A stretch of DNA of 64,000 nucleotides from Cyanobacteria bacterium FACHB-63 (GTDB lineage: Bacteria > Cyanobacteriota > Cyanobacteriia > Leptolyngbyales > Leptolyngbyaceae). The DNA lies in NCBI GenBank assembly GCA_014695255.1, contig JACJNX010000060.1:124001-188000 (forward strand), given 5' to 3'. Under the pieces are notes generated by a model. The model saw nothing but the letters and a program-made list of their open reading frames with translations. It searched no databases and was not told the origin of the DNA. Made by a program: the position numbers and the translations under genes. Every line of letters starts with the position of its first letter. Position 1 is the stretch's first letter. Positions 16,459 through 25,721 of this stretch are shown one piece after another.

Positions 16459-19400
16459 ATGCGAACCCTAAATCTCGCTGACCCAAGCGGCATCAATAAC
16501 CTTGGCATTCTCGATGCCTCCAAAAGCTTTCAAAGCCTCCTTGCAAACTCTACTGAAACCTACAACTTCGAGATTAAAGCCCGAAGTAGTTTCAGCGCAA
16601 TCTTAAATAGCTTAGTCTTAAAGAGTTCGGACGGCGATACGAATCTCAAACTCACGAAAGCTGGCAGCGACTTGCAAGTTGTTTCAAACAATCCAGGCGA
16701 GATTACCGATGGTATTACCCGCATTCTTGATCCAGGCACTTACACGCTGACGATCTCGGTCGCAAATAAAACCAGTTCCGGGGATTTTGATGGTCCCGGT
16801 TACGACCTGGCGTTATTTGCTGAGCCTGGAATTGCAAGCTCGATCGTTTGGCGCAACTCACTCGCCGATCAAACTGCCTTTTGGGATTTGGATCGAGATG
16901 AACAGGTAGGCGGTGCTTTTGTTAACAATGCCCCACAACTCGACAGCAATTCCGACTGGAAACTGATTGGCGCAGTCGAACCAACCGACAATGGCGATCG
17001 CGTTTTAGTGTGGCGCAATGGTGTAACTGATGAAACAGCAATCTGGACAGTCAATGGAAACAACGAGTTCACAGGCAGTGGGTTCATCAAAGATGCACCG
17101 AAGCTGGGTAGCAACTCGAACTGGCACCTGATAGATGCCAATATCGTCAACGACGATTTGAGCTTGCTGTGGCGTGATGCAGTCGCAGATCAGACAGCAT
17201 ACTGGACGATCGACGATAACTTCACTATGGTAGACAGTGGCTTCTTCACCAATACGACAGCCCTCGGCAGCAATTCGGATTGGAAGCTGCTCGATGAATT
17301 GGTTCTGGGAGACAACACCCAGTTAGTCTGGCGCAATGCAGCTAGCAGCGAGACAGCATATTGGACGGTCGATGCAAGTGGGTCTGTTATAGATCGCGGA
17401 TTCTTTGATGCACCCAAAGTGGGCGGAGAATGGGAGCTGACAGAAGTTGCTCAAGTGGGCAATGATCCGCATTTCATCTGGCGCAACAGTGCGACAAACG
17501 AGATGGCAGCCTGGTTCTTTGATGGCACAAAGTTCCTGTCTAGCACATTCATTGATGCACCCAGAGTGGGCGGTGAGTGGCAAATTGCTAGCGTGATCTC
17601 TGAGTATGCTGAACCAATGCCGATGCCGTTGGGCGGCGAGTCGATCGACACTGCATTTGATGTGGGTGTACCAGATAAAAATGCGAGCTTCACGGATTCG
17701 ATTCTGCCCGATAGCTCAAACTTCTATACTTTCACCATCAGAGAGCCACAAGCTCTCCTCTATGACTTAAGTGCTCAAGGTCTGGAGACGAAGGTGCTGA
17801 ATGCGGAAGGCGAGCAGTTTACGCTTGAGCCGTCCCAGCCTCTGGCTCCCGGCAAATACTATTTCCAAGTGACCAACTCAAACATTACAACCGCAACGGC
17901 GACAATCGACCTGTTTGCGAACCTTACGCCTACGTTCACCTTGGCGAGCACAACCATTGGCACCTACGAGCAGTCACAAGGCAGCGCTCCAGTGATCACT
18001 GGCACACCCTCGATTTCAGACCCCGATTCTACAGGGCTAGCCTCTGTCAGGGTGAGCATCACCAACCTCAAGGATGGAGCCGATGAAAAGCTTACCTACG
18101 ATCGGGCAGGTTCATTGATTGACAGCATCTACAATGCTAACACCGGAGTTCTCACTCTCTTTGGCGCTGGTTCATTTGCAGATTACGAAGCCGCGCTGAA
18201 GCGTATCTCGTACAGCAATACCGCACTCAATCCAGACAAGAGCGATCGCATCTTCTCGATTGTGTTGGCTGACGATTTCACAGAAAGTGCAGCCGTGACC
18301 ACAACGCTGAAGCTGTCATTTAACACGGCTCCTTCGCTCGATGCAGATGTGTCTCTCGGTTCGATTCTGGAGAATGCTTCGTCTCCGGCTGGAGAAACAA
18401 TCTCCACTTTCTTGAGCAATCAGTTCAGCGATCCAGATACCAATTCCAGCTTGAAAGGCATTGCGATCGTAGGCAACTCGGCTCCAACCAGTCAGGGTAG
18501 ATGGCAGTTTTCGGCAGATGGTAGCAATTGGCTGAACGTGGGAGCGGTGGCTGAGGCTAATGCCCTGATGCTTAGTGCGACCACAAAATTGCGTTTTGTG
18601 CCGACTGCGTTTTATAACGGTACACCCGATGGTTTGACGATTCGGGTGATCGACAATACTTACACCGGAGAGTTGACCGAAACGAAGACCAACGCTGGAG
18701 TGACGTTGACTGAACCTGTGACGCAAGATGTGAGTCGCAATGGTGGAACTAGCGCGTTCTCAAGTACGACGAAATCGATCGGCACTTCCGTTCTGTCAGT
18801 GAACCAAGCACCAACCTTTACAGTTGGACAAAACATATCGGTTGCGACAGTCGGCGGCGCTCAAATTGTGGAAGCGTTCGTGACTGACGTGACCAAAGGG
18901 GCAGCGGATGAGTCGAATCAGAACTTAACTTATGAGGTTACAGTCGATCAGCCAGAATTGTTTACGAACAACGGACAACCGACGATCGACCCGACAAATG
19001 GAGCGCTGAGCTATACTCCGGCAGGAACCGCAGGAGTCGCAACGGTGACGGTGACACTGAAGGATAGCGGGGGCACTGCGAACGGCGGCAGTGACACCAC
19101 CTCGAAGACGTTTACGATTACGATGAATGAGCCATTACCGTTCGTGCAGTTTGGAACAAGCAGTGACGATTCTGCTGAGAGCGTCGCGGTAGACAGCAAC
19201 GGTAATCGCTACATCGTGGGATTCACCCCGGGAACATTGAGCGGCAACACAAATGCAGGAGGGCATGATGCCTTCTTGGCGAAGTATGACATCATAGGCA
19301 AGCAGGTGTGGGTCAAACAGTTTGGTACAAGCAGCACCGACTTTGCTTATGGTGTGGCAGTAGGCAGTAATGGCAATGTGTTCGTAGTTGGTCAGACTAA

Positions 19401-20379
19401 TGGCACGTTCACTGGCAACAAGAATTCAGGAGACGTTGATGCCTTCTTAGCCACATTCGACAGCACAGGCAACCAGATTGCGGTCAAGCAGTTTGGTACA
19501 AGCAGCGCCGACTTTGCTAGGGGTGTGGCAGTGGGCAGTAATGGCAGTGTTTTCGTAGTTGGTGAAACTGGTGGCGCGTTTACTGACAACACGAATTCAG
19601 GAGACGTTGATGCCTTCTTAGCCACATTTGACAGCACAGGCAACCAGATTGCGGTCAAGCAGTTTGGTACAAGCAGTGCCGACATTGCTAGGGGGGTAGC
19701 AGTGGGCAGTAGTGGCAATGTGTTCGTAGTTGGTGACACTGGTGGTGCATTTACCGGCAACACGAATGAAGGAGGCAATGATGCCTTCTTAGCCACATTT
19801 GACAGCACAGGCAACCAGATTGCGACCAAGCAGTTTGGTACAAGCAGCACCGAGATTGCTCCTGGTGTGGCCGTGGGCAGTAATGGCAATGTGTACATAG
19901 CTGGTTTCACCAATGGCACGTTTACTGGCAACACGAATTCAGGAAGCTTTGATGCCTTCTTAGCCACATTCGACAGCACAGGCAACCAGATTGCGGCCAA
20001 GCAGTTTGGTACAAGCAGCGTCGACCTTGCTTATGGTGTGGCAGTGGGTAGTAATGGCAATGTGTTCGTAGTTGGTCAGACTAATGGCGCATTTACCGGC
20101 AACACGAATTCAGGAGACGTTGATGCCTTCTTAACTACATTCGACAGCACAGGCAATCAGATTGCGGTCAAGCAGTTTGGTACAAGCAGCGCCGACCTTG
20201 CTAGGGGTGTGGCAGTGGGCAGTAATAGCAGTGTTTTCGTAGTTGGTCTAACTAATGGCACGTTTACTGACAACACGAATGAAGGAGGCTTTGATGCCTT
20301 TCTTTATCGTGAAGCCGTTACTTCTAATCCTGCGCCAACCCTAACCCTACCAGAACCAACACCAACAGATGGGGTTTAG
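16459..20379 (+). CDS. Large repeat protein: PPC-like, WRN-repeat, cadherin-like and SBBP beta-propeller domains
   Basis: This 1306-residue acidic protein has no signal peptide, so if it is exported a type I route is plausible. Residues 1-115 resemble a bacterial pre-peptidase C-terminal (PPC) domain. About 130-390 hold five repeats with a W-R-[ND] ... A-x-W pattern, typical of cyanobacterial FG-GAP/VCBS-like proteins. About 400-480 form a second PPC-like segment, and 490-890 hold cadherin-like or Ig-like repeats. Residues 897-1295 are seven 57-residue SBBP (beta-propeller) repeats starting QFGTSS. No catalytic motif is seen, so a surface or matrix role is inferred. Starts at ATG 16459 without a clear ribosome-binding site. 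Confidence 0.7.
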   Translation: MRTLNLADPSGINNLGILDASKSFQSLLANSTETYNFEIKARSSFSAILNSLVLKSSDGDTNLKLTKAGSDLQVVSNNPGEITDGITRILDPGTYTLTISVANKTSSGDFDGPGYDLALFAEPGIASSIVWRNSLADQTAFWDLDRDEQVGGAFVNNAPQLDSNSDWKLIGAVEPTDNGDRVLVWRNGVTDETAIWTVNGNNEFTGSGFIKDAPKLGSNSNWHLIDANIVNDDLSLLWRDAVADQTAYWTIDDNFTMVDSGFFTNTTALGSNSDWKLLDELVLGDNTQLVWRNAASSETAYWTVDASGSVIDRGFFDAPKVGGEWELTEVAQVGNDPHFIWRNSATNEMAAWFFDGTKFLSSTFIDAPRVGGEWQIASVISEYAEPMPMPLGGESIDTAFDVGVPDKNASFTDSILPDSSNFYTFTIREPQALLYDLSAQGLETKVLNAEGEQFTLEPSQPLAPGKYYFQVTNSNITTATATIDLFANLTPTFTLASTTIGTYEQSQGSAPVITGTPSISDPDSTGLASVRVSITNLKDGADEKLTYDRAGSLIDSIYNANTGVLTLFGAGSFADYEAALKRISYSNTALNPDKSDRIFSIVLADDFTESAAVTTTLKLSFNTAPSLDADVSLGSILENASSPAGETISTFLSNQFSDPDTNSSLKGIAIVGNSAPTSQGRWQFSADGSNWLNVGAVAEANALMLSATTKLRFVPTAFYNGTPDGLTIRVIDNTYTGELTETKTNAGVTLTEPVTQDVSRNGGTSAFSSTTKSIGTSVLSVNQAPTFTVGQNISVATVGGAQIVEAFVTDVTKGAADESNQNLTYEVTVDQPELFTNNGQPTIDPTNGALSYTPAGTAGVATVTVTLKDSGGTANGGSDTTSKTFTITMNEPLPFVQFGTSSDDSAESVAVDSNGNRYIVGFTPGTLSGNTNAGGHDAFLAKYDIIGKQVWVKQFGTSSTDFAYGVAVGSNGNVFVVGQTNGTFTGNKNSGDVDAFLATFDSTGNQIAVKQFGTSSADFARGVAVGSNGSVFVVGETGGAFTDNTNSGDVDAFLATFDSTGNQIAVKQFGTSSADIARGVAVGSSGNVFVVGDTGGAFTGNTNEGGNDAFLATFDSTGNQIATKQFGTSSTEIAPGVAVGSNGNVYIAGFTNGTFTGNTNSGSFDAFLATFDSTGNQIAAKQFGTSSVDLAYGVAVGSNGNVFVVGQTNGAFTGNTNSGDVDAFLTTFDSTGNQIAVKQFGTSSADLARGVAVGSNSSVFVVGLTNGTFTDNTNEGGFDAFLYREAVTSNPAPTLTLPEPTPTDGV
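19147..20343 (+). repeat. Seven tandem 171-bp coding repeats
   Basis: Units begin at 19147, 19318, 19489, 19660, 19831, 20002 and 20173, spaced exactly 171 bp. Each encodes 57 residues of an SBBP propeller blade, with QFGTSS, GVAVGSNGNVFVVG, FTGNTN and DAFLATFDSTGNQIA conserved. Units 2-7 are very similar at the DNA level, pointing to recent expansion or homogenisation; the first unit is more diverged. Confidence 0.9.
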
Positions 20380-20469
20380 GCGATATGGCTTGTGCACCAC
20401 GTTTGAGTTAGGCAAGCTTTAGTTTCATCGCTTCTTTCAGAGACAGAGATCGACCCCTGAATTAAATTC

Positions 20470-20505
20470 AAACGAGTAGGACAATCTTAGTCCTGCTCGT
20501 TTTTC
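20470..20505 (+). terminator. Intrinsic terminator after the large repeat protein
   Basis: AAACGAGTAGGAC (20470-20482) pairs with GTCCTGCTCGTTT (20490-20502) with one wobble, a 7-nt loop, and a T-run at the end of the stem. Confidence 0.8.
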
Positions 20506-20575
20506 TATATTCGGGTAGATGCCCTAAGCTGAACGATCGCGCTAAATCTGCGACAGTTTTTTCGAGGAGATAGCT

Positions 20576-21463
20576 GTGCGTCGATCGCTTAAATTTCTTG
20601 GAGTCCTGGTTGCGATGTCGATCGTTGCCACCGACATTCCGAAAACTCACGCCGCAGATCCACCCAGTTCAGAGTTGGCGACTCCTGCGGTTCCGTATGT
20701 TCCCACGCCTGAAAGTGTTGTGATGGGAATGTTAGAACTGGCAAAGGTTGGACGCGACGATGTTGTTTATGATTTGGGTTCTGGCGATGGCAGATTAGTG
20801 ATTACTGCTGCACAAAAGTTCGGTGCAAAGCGAGGAGTCGGAATCGAAATCAATCCGGGATTAGTCAATAAGAGTAATGAAAATGCCCGACAAGCGGGAG
20901 TCAGCGATCGTGTTCGATTCCTTCAGCAAGATCTATTTCGGGCAGATTTCCGCGATGCAACGGTCGTAACGCTGTATCTGCTGCCTCGAATTAACCTGGA
21001 ACTGCGTCCAAAACTCCTCAGTGAACTCAAACCCGGAAGCCGCGTTGTTTCTCATGCCTTTTCGATGGGAGATTGGCAACCCGATCAGCGAGTCACCATC
21101 GACGATCGCACTGCCTATCTTTGGATCATTCCCGCTCAAGTCGAAGGCACTTGGACAGGAACACTTTCGACGCAGTCTGGACAATCGATTCCTTACACTC
21201 TGCAAATGAAACAATCGTTTCAGAATGCACAAGCAATGGCGGAAGTTGCAGGCACAACGATCAGCCTACCGAGAATCAAATTAGTCGGAGATCGCTTATC
21301 TCTCGAACATCGCCAAAAGATTAATGGGCAAGACATTCGAGTGCGGTTCAATGCTCAAGTGGTGCAAGATACCTTGCAAGGAACGGCTGAAGTGCTAAGC
21401 GGCAATTCAACCGAAACCTTAACCATGACCGGAAAACGCACTTTAACCCAAAAAGGTGGATAA
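20576..21463 (+). CDS. Exported class I SAM-dependent methyltransferase-like protein
   Basis: This 295-residue protein has an N-terminal signal peptide (RRSLKFLGVLVAMSIVATDI..THAAD, cleavage near residue 26) followed by a Rossmann methyltransferase core: motif I VYDLGSGDGRLV (about residues 62-73), acidic end of strand 2 VGIEIN, and an aspartate before LYLLPRINLELRPKLL. The C-terminal 100 residues are a beta-rich extension. GTG 20576 is the start; GAGGAGA lies 8 bp before. An exported SAM enzyme is odd because SAM is cytoplasmic. Its 3' end overlaps a convergent gene by 21 bp. Confidence 0.75.
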   Translation: MRRSLKFLGVLVAMSIVATDIPKTHAADPPSSELATPAVPYVPTPESVVMGMLELAKVGRDDVVYDLGSGDGRLVITAAQKFGAKRGVGIEINPGLVNKSNENARQAGVSDRVRFLQQDLFRADFRDATVVTLYLLPRINLELRPKLLSELKPGSRVVSHAFSMGDWQPDQRVTIDDRTAYLWIIPAQVEGTWTGTLSTQSGQSIPYTLQMKQSFQNAQAMAEVAGTTISLPRIKLVGDRLSLEHRQKINGQDIRVRFNAQVVQDTLQGTAEVLSGNSTETLTMTGKRTLTQKGG

Positions 21464-22405
21464 ATCGATCGTGCCTACAAGGGTACGATCGGGGGTCACT
21501 AGATTGCTGGTTACAAGGCCTTGATCAAAGCTGACTGTACCTTGTGTGTTTGCCAGAATTGAACCAAAGTCTTGAGCGAGTTGCGGGAGGTTTAGCGTCG
21601 TTTGCACGGTGCCTAAACCTCCCGTTGTGTCGATCGTCGCAATGCCACTGTTAAACGTCACTGTTCCAGAGCCATTCAACGCATCTGTTACCGCCTCAGT
21701 TGCAAGGGCTGATAGATCAAAGTTTGTCGCTAACGTGCCAAATGGAGTCGGAATGTTCAAGGTTGCTTGTCCATTGTTAAACACGACAGTTCCACTGATG
21801 GCATTAATCGGAGCTGCAATGTCTCCGCCTTGAGTTTGAGGCTGTAGATCCAGAATTACTAAGCCATCATCGAAGTTCACAACACCCGGAACGCTGCCAA
21901 AGTTAAACGCAACTTGCTCCTCTAAGTCGATCGATGAAAAATAGCTCCCGATCGGCGTACTTAGATTCGTCACTAATGCACCGTTCCCAAACTCGATCGT
22001 GCCATTTACCACAGACGGAATGTCAATCACCAGACGACCATCCGAGAACGGAACACTTCCCGAAATGCTTTTCACCGCATTTTCTACAAAATTGCTTGCA
22101 GTTTCAGCAAACGCGATCGTCCCGGTGAAGTCCTCGATTGGGGTTGCGAGATTGCTAGTTACGCTACCTTGATTAAAGCTGAGCGTTCCTTGGAGTTGCT
22201 GAAGTGCGCTAGAAACATCATTCGCAACTTGGGCGATCGAGATCGTTTGATTTGTTTCTCCAGTCGGAGTGTTAACGTCGATCGCGAGTTGTCCGTTGTT
22301 AAAGCGTAGTGTTCCGCTCGACTGCATCAGCATCGGTAGGCTCAAAGGAGCGATCGCAGATGGTTTGAGAATTGGCAATGTTGTTAGGGTAGATGTCTCA
22401 AACAT
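21443..22405 (-). CDS. Eight-repeat beta-rich protein of unknown function
   Basis: This 320-residue protein is not recognised. From residue 30 on it consists of about eight imperfect repeats of roughly 35-40 residues built on G-[TS]-[VL]-x-F-[ND]-x-G ... TP.G, for example SGTLRFNNGQ, QGTLSFNQGS, SGTVVFNNGQ and QGTVSFDQGL. The pattern of short strands and turns suggests a solenoid or stacked beta-hairpin structure. There is no clear signal peptide or membrane helix. It is tail-to-tail with the methyltransferase and divergent from the cobalamin riboswitch/cbiM. Confidence 0.6.
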   Translation of the reverse strand: MFETSTLTTLPILKPSAIAPLSLPMLMQSSGTLRFNNGQLAIDVNTPTGETNQTISIAQVANDVSSALQQLQGTLSFNQGSVTSNLATPIEDFTGTIAFAETASNFVENAVKSISGSVPFSDGRLVIDIPSVVNGTIEFGNGALVTNLSTPIGSYFSSIDLEEQVAFNFGSVPGVVNFDDGLVILDLQPQTQGGDIAAPINAISGTVVFNNGQATLNIPTPFGTLATNFDLSALATEAVTDALNGSGTVTFNSGIATIDTTGGLGTVQTTLNLPQLAQDFGSILANTQGTVSFDQGLVTSNLVTPDRTLVGTIDLSTFLG

Positions 22406-22554
22406 AAGAGTCTTAAGCGCAGTGCTTGTACCTTATCAAGCGACCTGCACCGTAATTTACGCCCTTAGAAGTAGATCACAAAATCCAGAAATATGGAGTT
22501 GCGTGAATCAAAATCAGAATACTTTAATTGATAGTGATACAGTAAGGCACGGAT

Positions 22555-22675
22555 AAAAGTTGGTTCGATCTGAGGATCAATCGATCGAGGAAACGGGGAA
22601 AGAGCAGTGTAAATCTGCCGCTGTCCCGCAACTGTGAAGGGAGTTTTTCCCCAGTCAGAATGCCCGCCAGCTTGC
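22555..22675 (+). promoter_or_regulatory. Cobalamin (AdoCbl) riboswitch upstream of cbiMN
   Basis: The 5' region of cbiM carries conserved cobalamin-riboswitch elements in order: AGTTGGTT near 22559, a GGAAACGGGGAA segment near 22589-22600, the core GCCGCTGTCCCGCAACTGT (22617-22635), and CCAGTCAGAATGCCCGCC (22650-22667), which matches the B12-box AAGxCAGGAxACCxGCC. Binding of coenzyme B12 would repress the cobalt transporter. It ends about 30 bp before the cbiM ATG, so control of translation initiation is plausible. Confidence 0.85.
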
Positions 22676-22703
22676 CGATTCTCGAAGTTCTGCGAGGTAC
22701 AGA

Positions 22704-23450
22704 ATGAAGACGCAAAAATGGATCAGCCTTGCCGCGATGGTGGGGTTAAGTTTGTATCTAGTCCTCGGTGCTGCCGCTCCTGCACAGGCAATGCACATTG
22801 CAGAAGGATTCTTGCCTGCTCAGTGGGCGGCTTTGTGGTGGGCAATTTCGCTACCGTTCTTTTTGATTGGGCTACGATCGCTCACCCGCATCACCCGCCA
22901 AAATCCAGAATTGAAATTACTTCTAGCGCTAGCCGGAGCATTCACGTTTGTTCTATCCGCGCTCAAGATTCCATCCGTTACTGGAAGCTGCTCACATCCA
23001 ACCGGAACCGGACTCGGCGCAATTTTGTTTGGTCCTTCAATCATGACCGTATTGGGTGGATTGGTGCTGCTATTTCAGGCAGTCTTGCTGGCACACGGAG
23101 GAATCACAACACTTGGAGCAAACTTATTTTCGATGGCGATCGTAGGTCCCTTTGTTGCCTATGCGGTTTATCATCTGATTCTAAAAACAGGTCATCAAAA
23201 AGCGGCGATTTTTCTCGCTTCCGCTTTAGAGAATTTACTCACGTATGTCACAACTTCCTTTCAACTGGCATTAGCATTTCCCGCCGCGTCCGGTGGCGTT
23301 TGGGCTGCATTTCTCAAGTTTGCTGGAATTTTTGCCCTGACGCAGATTCCATTAGCAATTAGCGAAGGACTGTTAACGATATTGGTTTGGAATTGGCTAC
23401 AAACCTACAACCGCAGTGAATTAGAAACTTTAAACCTGATTAAACAATGA
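22704..23450 (+). CDS. cbiM: Cobalt ECF transporter substrate-specific membrane subunit CbiM
   Basis: This 248-residue polytopic protein has an N-terminal leader of about 31 residues, then the hallmark mature start MHIAEGFLP, whose Met-His coordinate the metal in CbiM/Nik[17 protein letters not shown] (about residues 92-107) is a family signature. It imports Co2+ for cobalamin synthesis as part of an energy-coupling-factor transporter. It is controlled by the riboswitch just upstream and its stop overlaps cbiN by 4 nt (ATGA). The CbiQ and CbiO partners are not in this window. Confidence 0.9.
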   Translation: MKTQKWISLAAMVGLSLYLVLGAAAPAQAMHIAEGFLPAQWAALWWAISLPFFLIGLRSLTRITRQNPELKLLLALAGAFTFVLSALKIPSVTGSCSHPTGTGLGAILFGPSIMTVLGGLVLLFQAVLLAHGGITTLGANLFSMAIVGPFVAYAVYHLILKTGHQKAAIFLASALENLLTYVTTSFQLALAFPAASGGVWAAFLKFAGIFALTQIPLAISEGLLTILVWNWLQTYNRSELETLNLIKQ

Positions 23451-23734
23451 AACGATCGATTGCTCGACAAAATTGGCTGCTTGTGATCGCCGTGGTCAGT
23501 CTCGCAGCGTTTCCGTTAGTGTTTGTCCGGGGCGAGTTTAGCGGCTCAGACGGTCAAGCAGAAGTCGCCATTCAAGAAAGTCATCCGACTTATCAACCCT
23601 GGTTTAAACCTTTATTTGAACCTGCAAGTCCCGAAGTTGAAAGCCTCCTCTTTGCCACCCAAGCGGCGATCGGCGCTGGGATAATTGGCTATGTGATCGG
23701 ATTGTACAAAGGTCGATCGCAGCGGAATAAATAG
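23447..23734 (+). CDS. cbiN: Cobalt transport protein CbiN
   Basis: This 95-residue protein has two membrane helices (about residues 9-28 and 66-86) flanking a periplasmic loop ([10 protein letters not shown]..., [20 protein letters not shown]), the usual CbiN layout. CbiN assists metal loading of CbiM. The start overlaps the end of cbiM, so the two are translationally coupled. There is no cbiQO immediately downstream. Confidence 0.85.
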   Translation: MKRSIARQNWLLVIAVVSLAAFPLVFVRGEFSGSDGQAEVAIQESHPTYQPWFKPLFEPASPEVESLLFATQAAIGAGIIGYVIGLYKGRSQRNK

Positions 23735-23780
23735 AAATTTTCCTAAAGTGCGATCGTTTGGCGATCGAGCAACTTCAGAC

Positions 23781-24824
23781 TCATTCATGATCTTGCTCGA
23801 TTCGAGCAATGCCCGTCTTCGGATAGTACCGCGCTAGAATCTGCCGATAGTTATATCCAGTTTCCGCCAGTTGCAGAGCGCCAAGCTGACTCATGCCTCG
23901 ACCCCGAAACGCATCTGCAACAATATCATCCGATGCCGCATACAGCGACTCCACAATCCCGCCCCTGTAACTGACAAATTCACCTGCCGTCTGATCCACA
24001 GCTTGATTAGAGCGCTCTGATTCCCGCGACATGCCGCTATAGACCTGAAAATACTCATCCGACCCCATGTGGTACAGCGGTTGTGCCCGTCGAAAATAGT
24101 AGGTCAGGGCATACGATCGCGCTGCAACCGCCTGCGCTTTCAACGCTTCTTTGTTCCAACTCGGTGACACTTCACTTGCAACCACACTGTAGAGATAGTG
24201 GCGCAAATCAATATAGTTCACGACCCAAATTCGCCCGCCCTGCGCCGCTAACAAAAAGCGCCCTCGATACGGCTTGTCACCCAGATACAGCATCCCATTC
24301 GGTGCGGGTTGAATCATCACCATTCCCGGCAACTGTCCATTGCCAAAACTGACACGATCGCCTGCTGCCCCAATCGTGTAGGAATTTCCCGCCGCAAGCT
24401 GACTTAGCGATCGACCCTCTGCACCTGAAATGGTTGCCCCTTGAGAGGCAGTAATCGAAATCGTGGGCTGCCCCATTGCGATCGCCACCTGCATCTCGAT
24501 CAGTGAATCTACCGTTCCTACGGATGCGGCAAAGGCGGCTTTCGATCGCTCATTAATAGCGGCTTGCTCTTTTGTGTATTTCTTCGGATCGATCGGAGTT
24601 AAGGACGATTTTGGGGTCGGAGGGTTAAGAATGGGCCGCGGTAGGGGTGAAGTTAGCGCAAACGGCGTAGGACTTGGAGAGGCAGCAAGCGGAGTTGGAG
24701 CGGGTTTTGCCTCAGTTTGAGTGTGTTGATTTAAGTACAGTCCAGTGAGGGGAATCACTGCCAGAAACGGCACCAACAGCCAAGGACGATCTTTTAGCCA
24801 CTCTAAATTTGATTTAAGCCACAT
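23781..24824 (-). CDS. SpoIID/LytB-domain protein
   Basis: This 347-residue protein has a single N-terminal membrane anchor (about residues 16-32), a proline/threonine-rich linker (residues 40-85), and a C-terminal SpoIID/LytB domain. The domain signature ASEVSPSWNKEALKAQAVAARSYAL lies near residues 222-247, and GRGMSQLGA near 313. In sporulating bacteria SpoIID is a peptidoglycan lytic enzyme; in cyanobacteria the function is not established, probably cell-wall remodelling. ATG 24824 is the chosen start. Convergent with cbiN. Confidence 0.8.
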   Translation of the reverse strand: MWLKSNLEWLKDRPWLLVPFLAVIPLTGLYLNQHTQTEAKPAPTPLAASPSPTPFALTSPLPRPILNPPTPKSSLTPIDPKKYTKEQAAINERSKAAFAASVGTVDSLIEMQVAIAMGQPTISITASQGATISGAEGRSLSQLAAGNSYTIGAAGDRVSFGNGQLPGMVMIQPAPNGMLYLGDKPYRGRFLLAAQGGRIWVVNYIDLRHYLYSVVASEVSPSWNKEALKAQAVAARSYALTYYFRRAQPLYHMGSDEYFQVYSGMSRESERSNQAVDQTAGEFVSYRGGIVESLYAASDDIVADAFRGRGMSQLGALQLAETGYNYRQILARYYPKTGIARIEQDHE

Positions 24825-25721
24825 ACGCTGCAAGTTTAGGAATTCAGCACAAACCGGACAGAATCTCTACCTTACCCTTTATACAAGGTTGAATTCTCAA
24901 ATCCGCCTACCCGTCAGTCTTCACTGTTTCTGATAGGAGCATCTTGCAGGCGGTTGCATCAATGTGCCTACCTCGCCTTTCTAGAGGATTGCTCTGAACA
25001 AAAGCCAGTTTATGACTATTACATAATCGCAGTTTATCTTAACGATTAGCACACTCTTGAAAATAAGCTTTATTTTGCTCTTCAATAGCACCATGTCACG
25101 GGCATCATATTGACGCAAAGAGTATTGATTTAGAAGCGCAAATCTTCTAGCAACGTAGAACTTGCGATCGCAGCGATTGATTTATATCTGCATTAATCAG
25201 GGAAGATTTCTATACTTTAATTTGGTTCGTTCAACGATTAGAAAATCTACCGAAAAACGGCGTAAAACTGCCTAACTATCTATTCATCTCGATACCAATC
25301 AAAGGTACAGTTTGAATGAAGTTAAATTTCTTATTGTTTGAATTTAGAATTTCTTTAGTTTGAGTCGTTTTTTGACTAGACGCAGGTTCATAAAGACGAT
25401 AATCTTATTTCAATCCAAACGTTGAGTTTAATACATTCAATCGAATGGTTAGTGGGACAAATTGAAACTATTGATTTAATTCAATGGTTTCAATTGCATT
25501 CAAAACAGACATTTCCTCGTAAAAATACGCAAGCATAATTCGTTCTCTGGCAATTTCTATTCAATCTAATTCAGTCATTTCGAACTTGCCAATTCGACAA
25601 ATTTGAAAACTGAAAGATTAGGTTTTAGTCAGTCTGCAATGAGTTATTTGCTTGTTGAATCTCCCCGCGATCGCGTCCGATTTGTTGTGGGAGAAACTTT
25701 GCTATCCTTGGAGACTCGACC
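24825..25721. promoter_or_regulatory. Long AT-rich intergenic region upstream of cmpA
   Basis: These 897 bp contain no supportable gene. The part from 25000 is markedly AT-rich compared with the flanks. It carries a long inverted repeat at 25460-25495 and must hold the cmp operon promoter. No clear GTA-N8-TAC (NtcA) site was found. Confidence 0.5.
25460..25495. promoter_or_regulatory. 15-bp inverted repeat, candidate operator of the cmp operon
   Basis: ATTGAAACTATTGA (25461-25474) and TCAATGGTTTCAAT (25481-25494) are inverted copies with one mismatch, extended by one more pair and separated by 6 bp. The core TTGA-N6-TCAA fits a LysR-type T-N11-A box. It lies about 230 bp upstream of cmpA. 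A LysR regulator (CmpR) controls cmp in other cyanobacteria; the assignment here is inferred. Confidence 0.45.

Noticed and set aside
19392-20000. Long antisense open frame of about 200 codons
   Set aside because: It is the reverse of the SBBP repeats and mirrors their periodicity; the sense frame explains the sequence and its protein family.
19147-20343. CRISPR-like periodic repeat
   Set aside because: Units are 171 bp long, contiguous and coding for beta-propeller blades, with no spacers.
22634-23362. Open frame overlapping the riboswitch and cbiM
   Set aside because: It lies in another frame over cbiM, which is a clear family match; the composition is basic and unlike a real protein.
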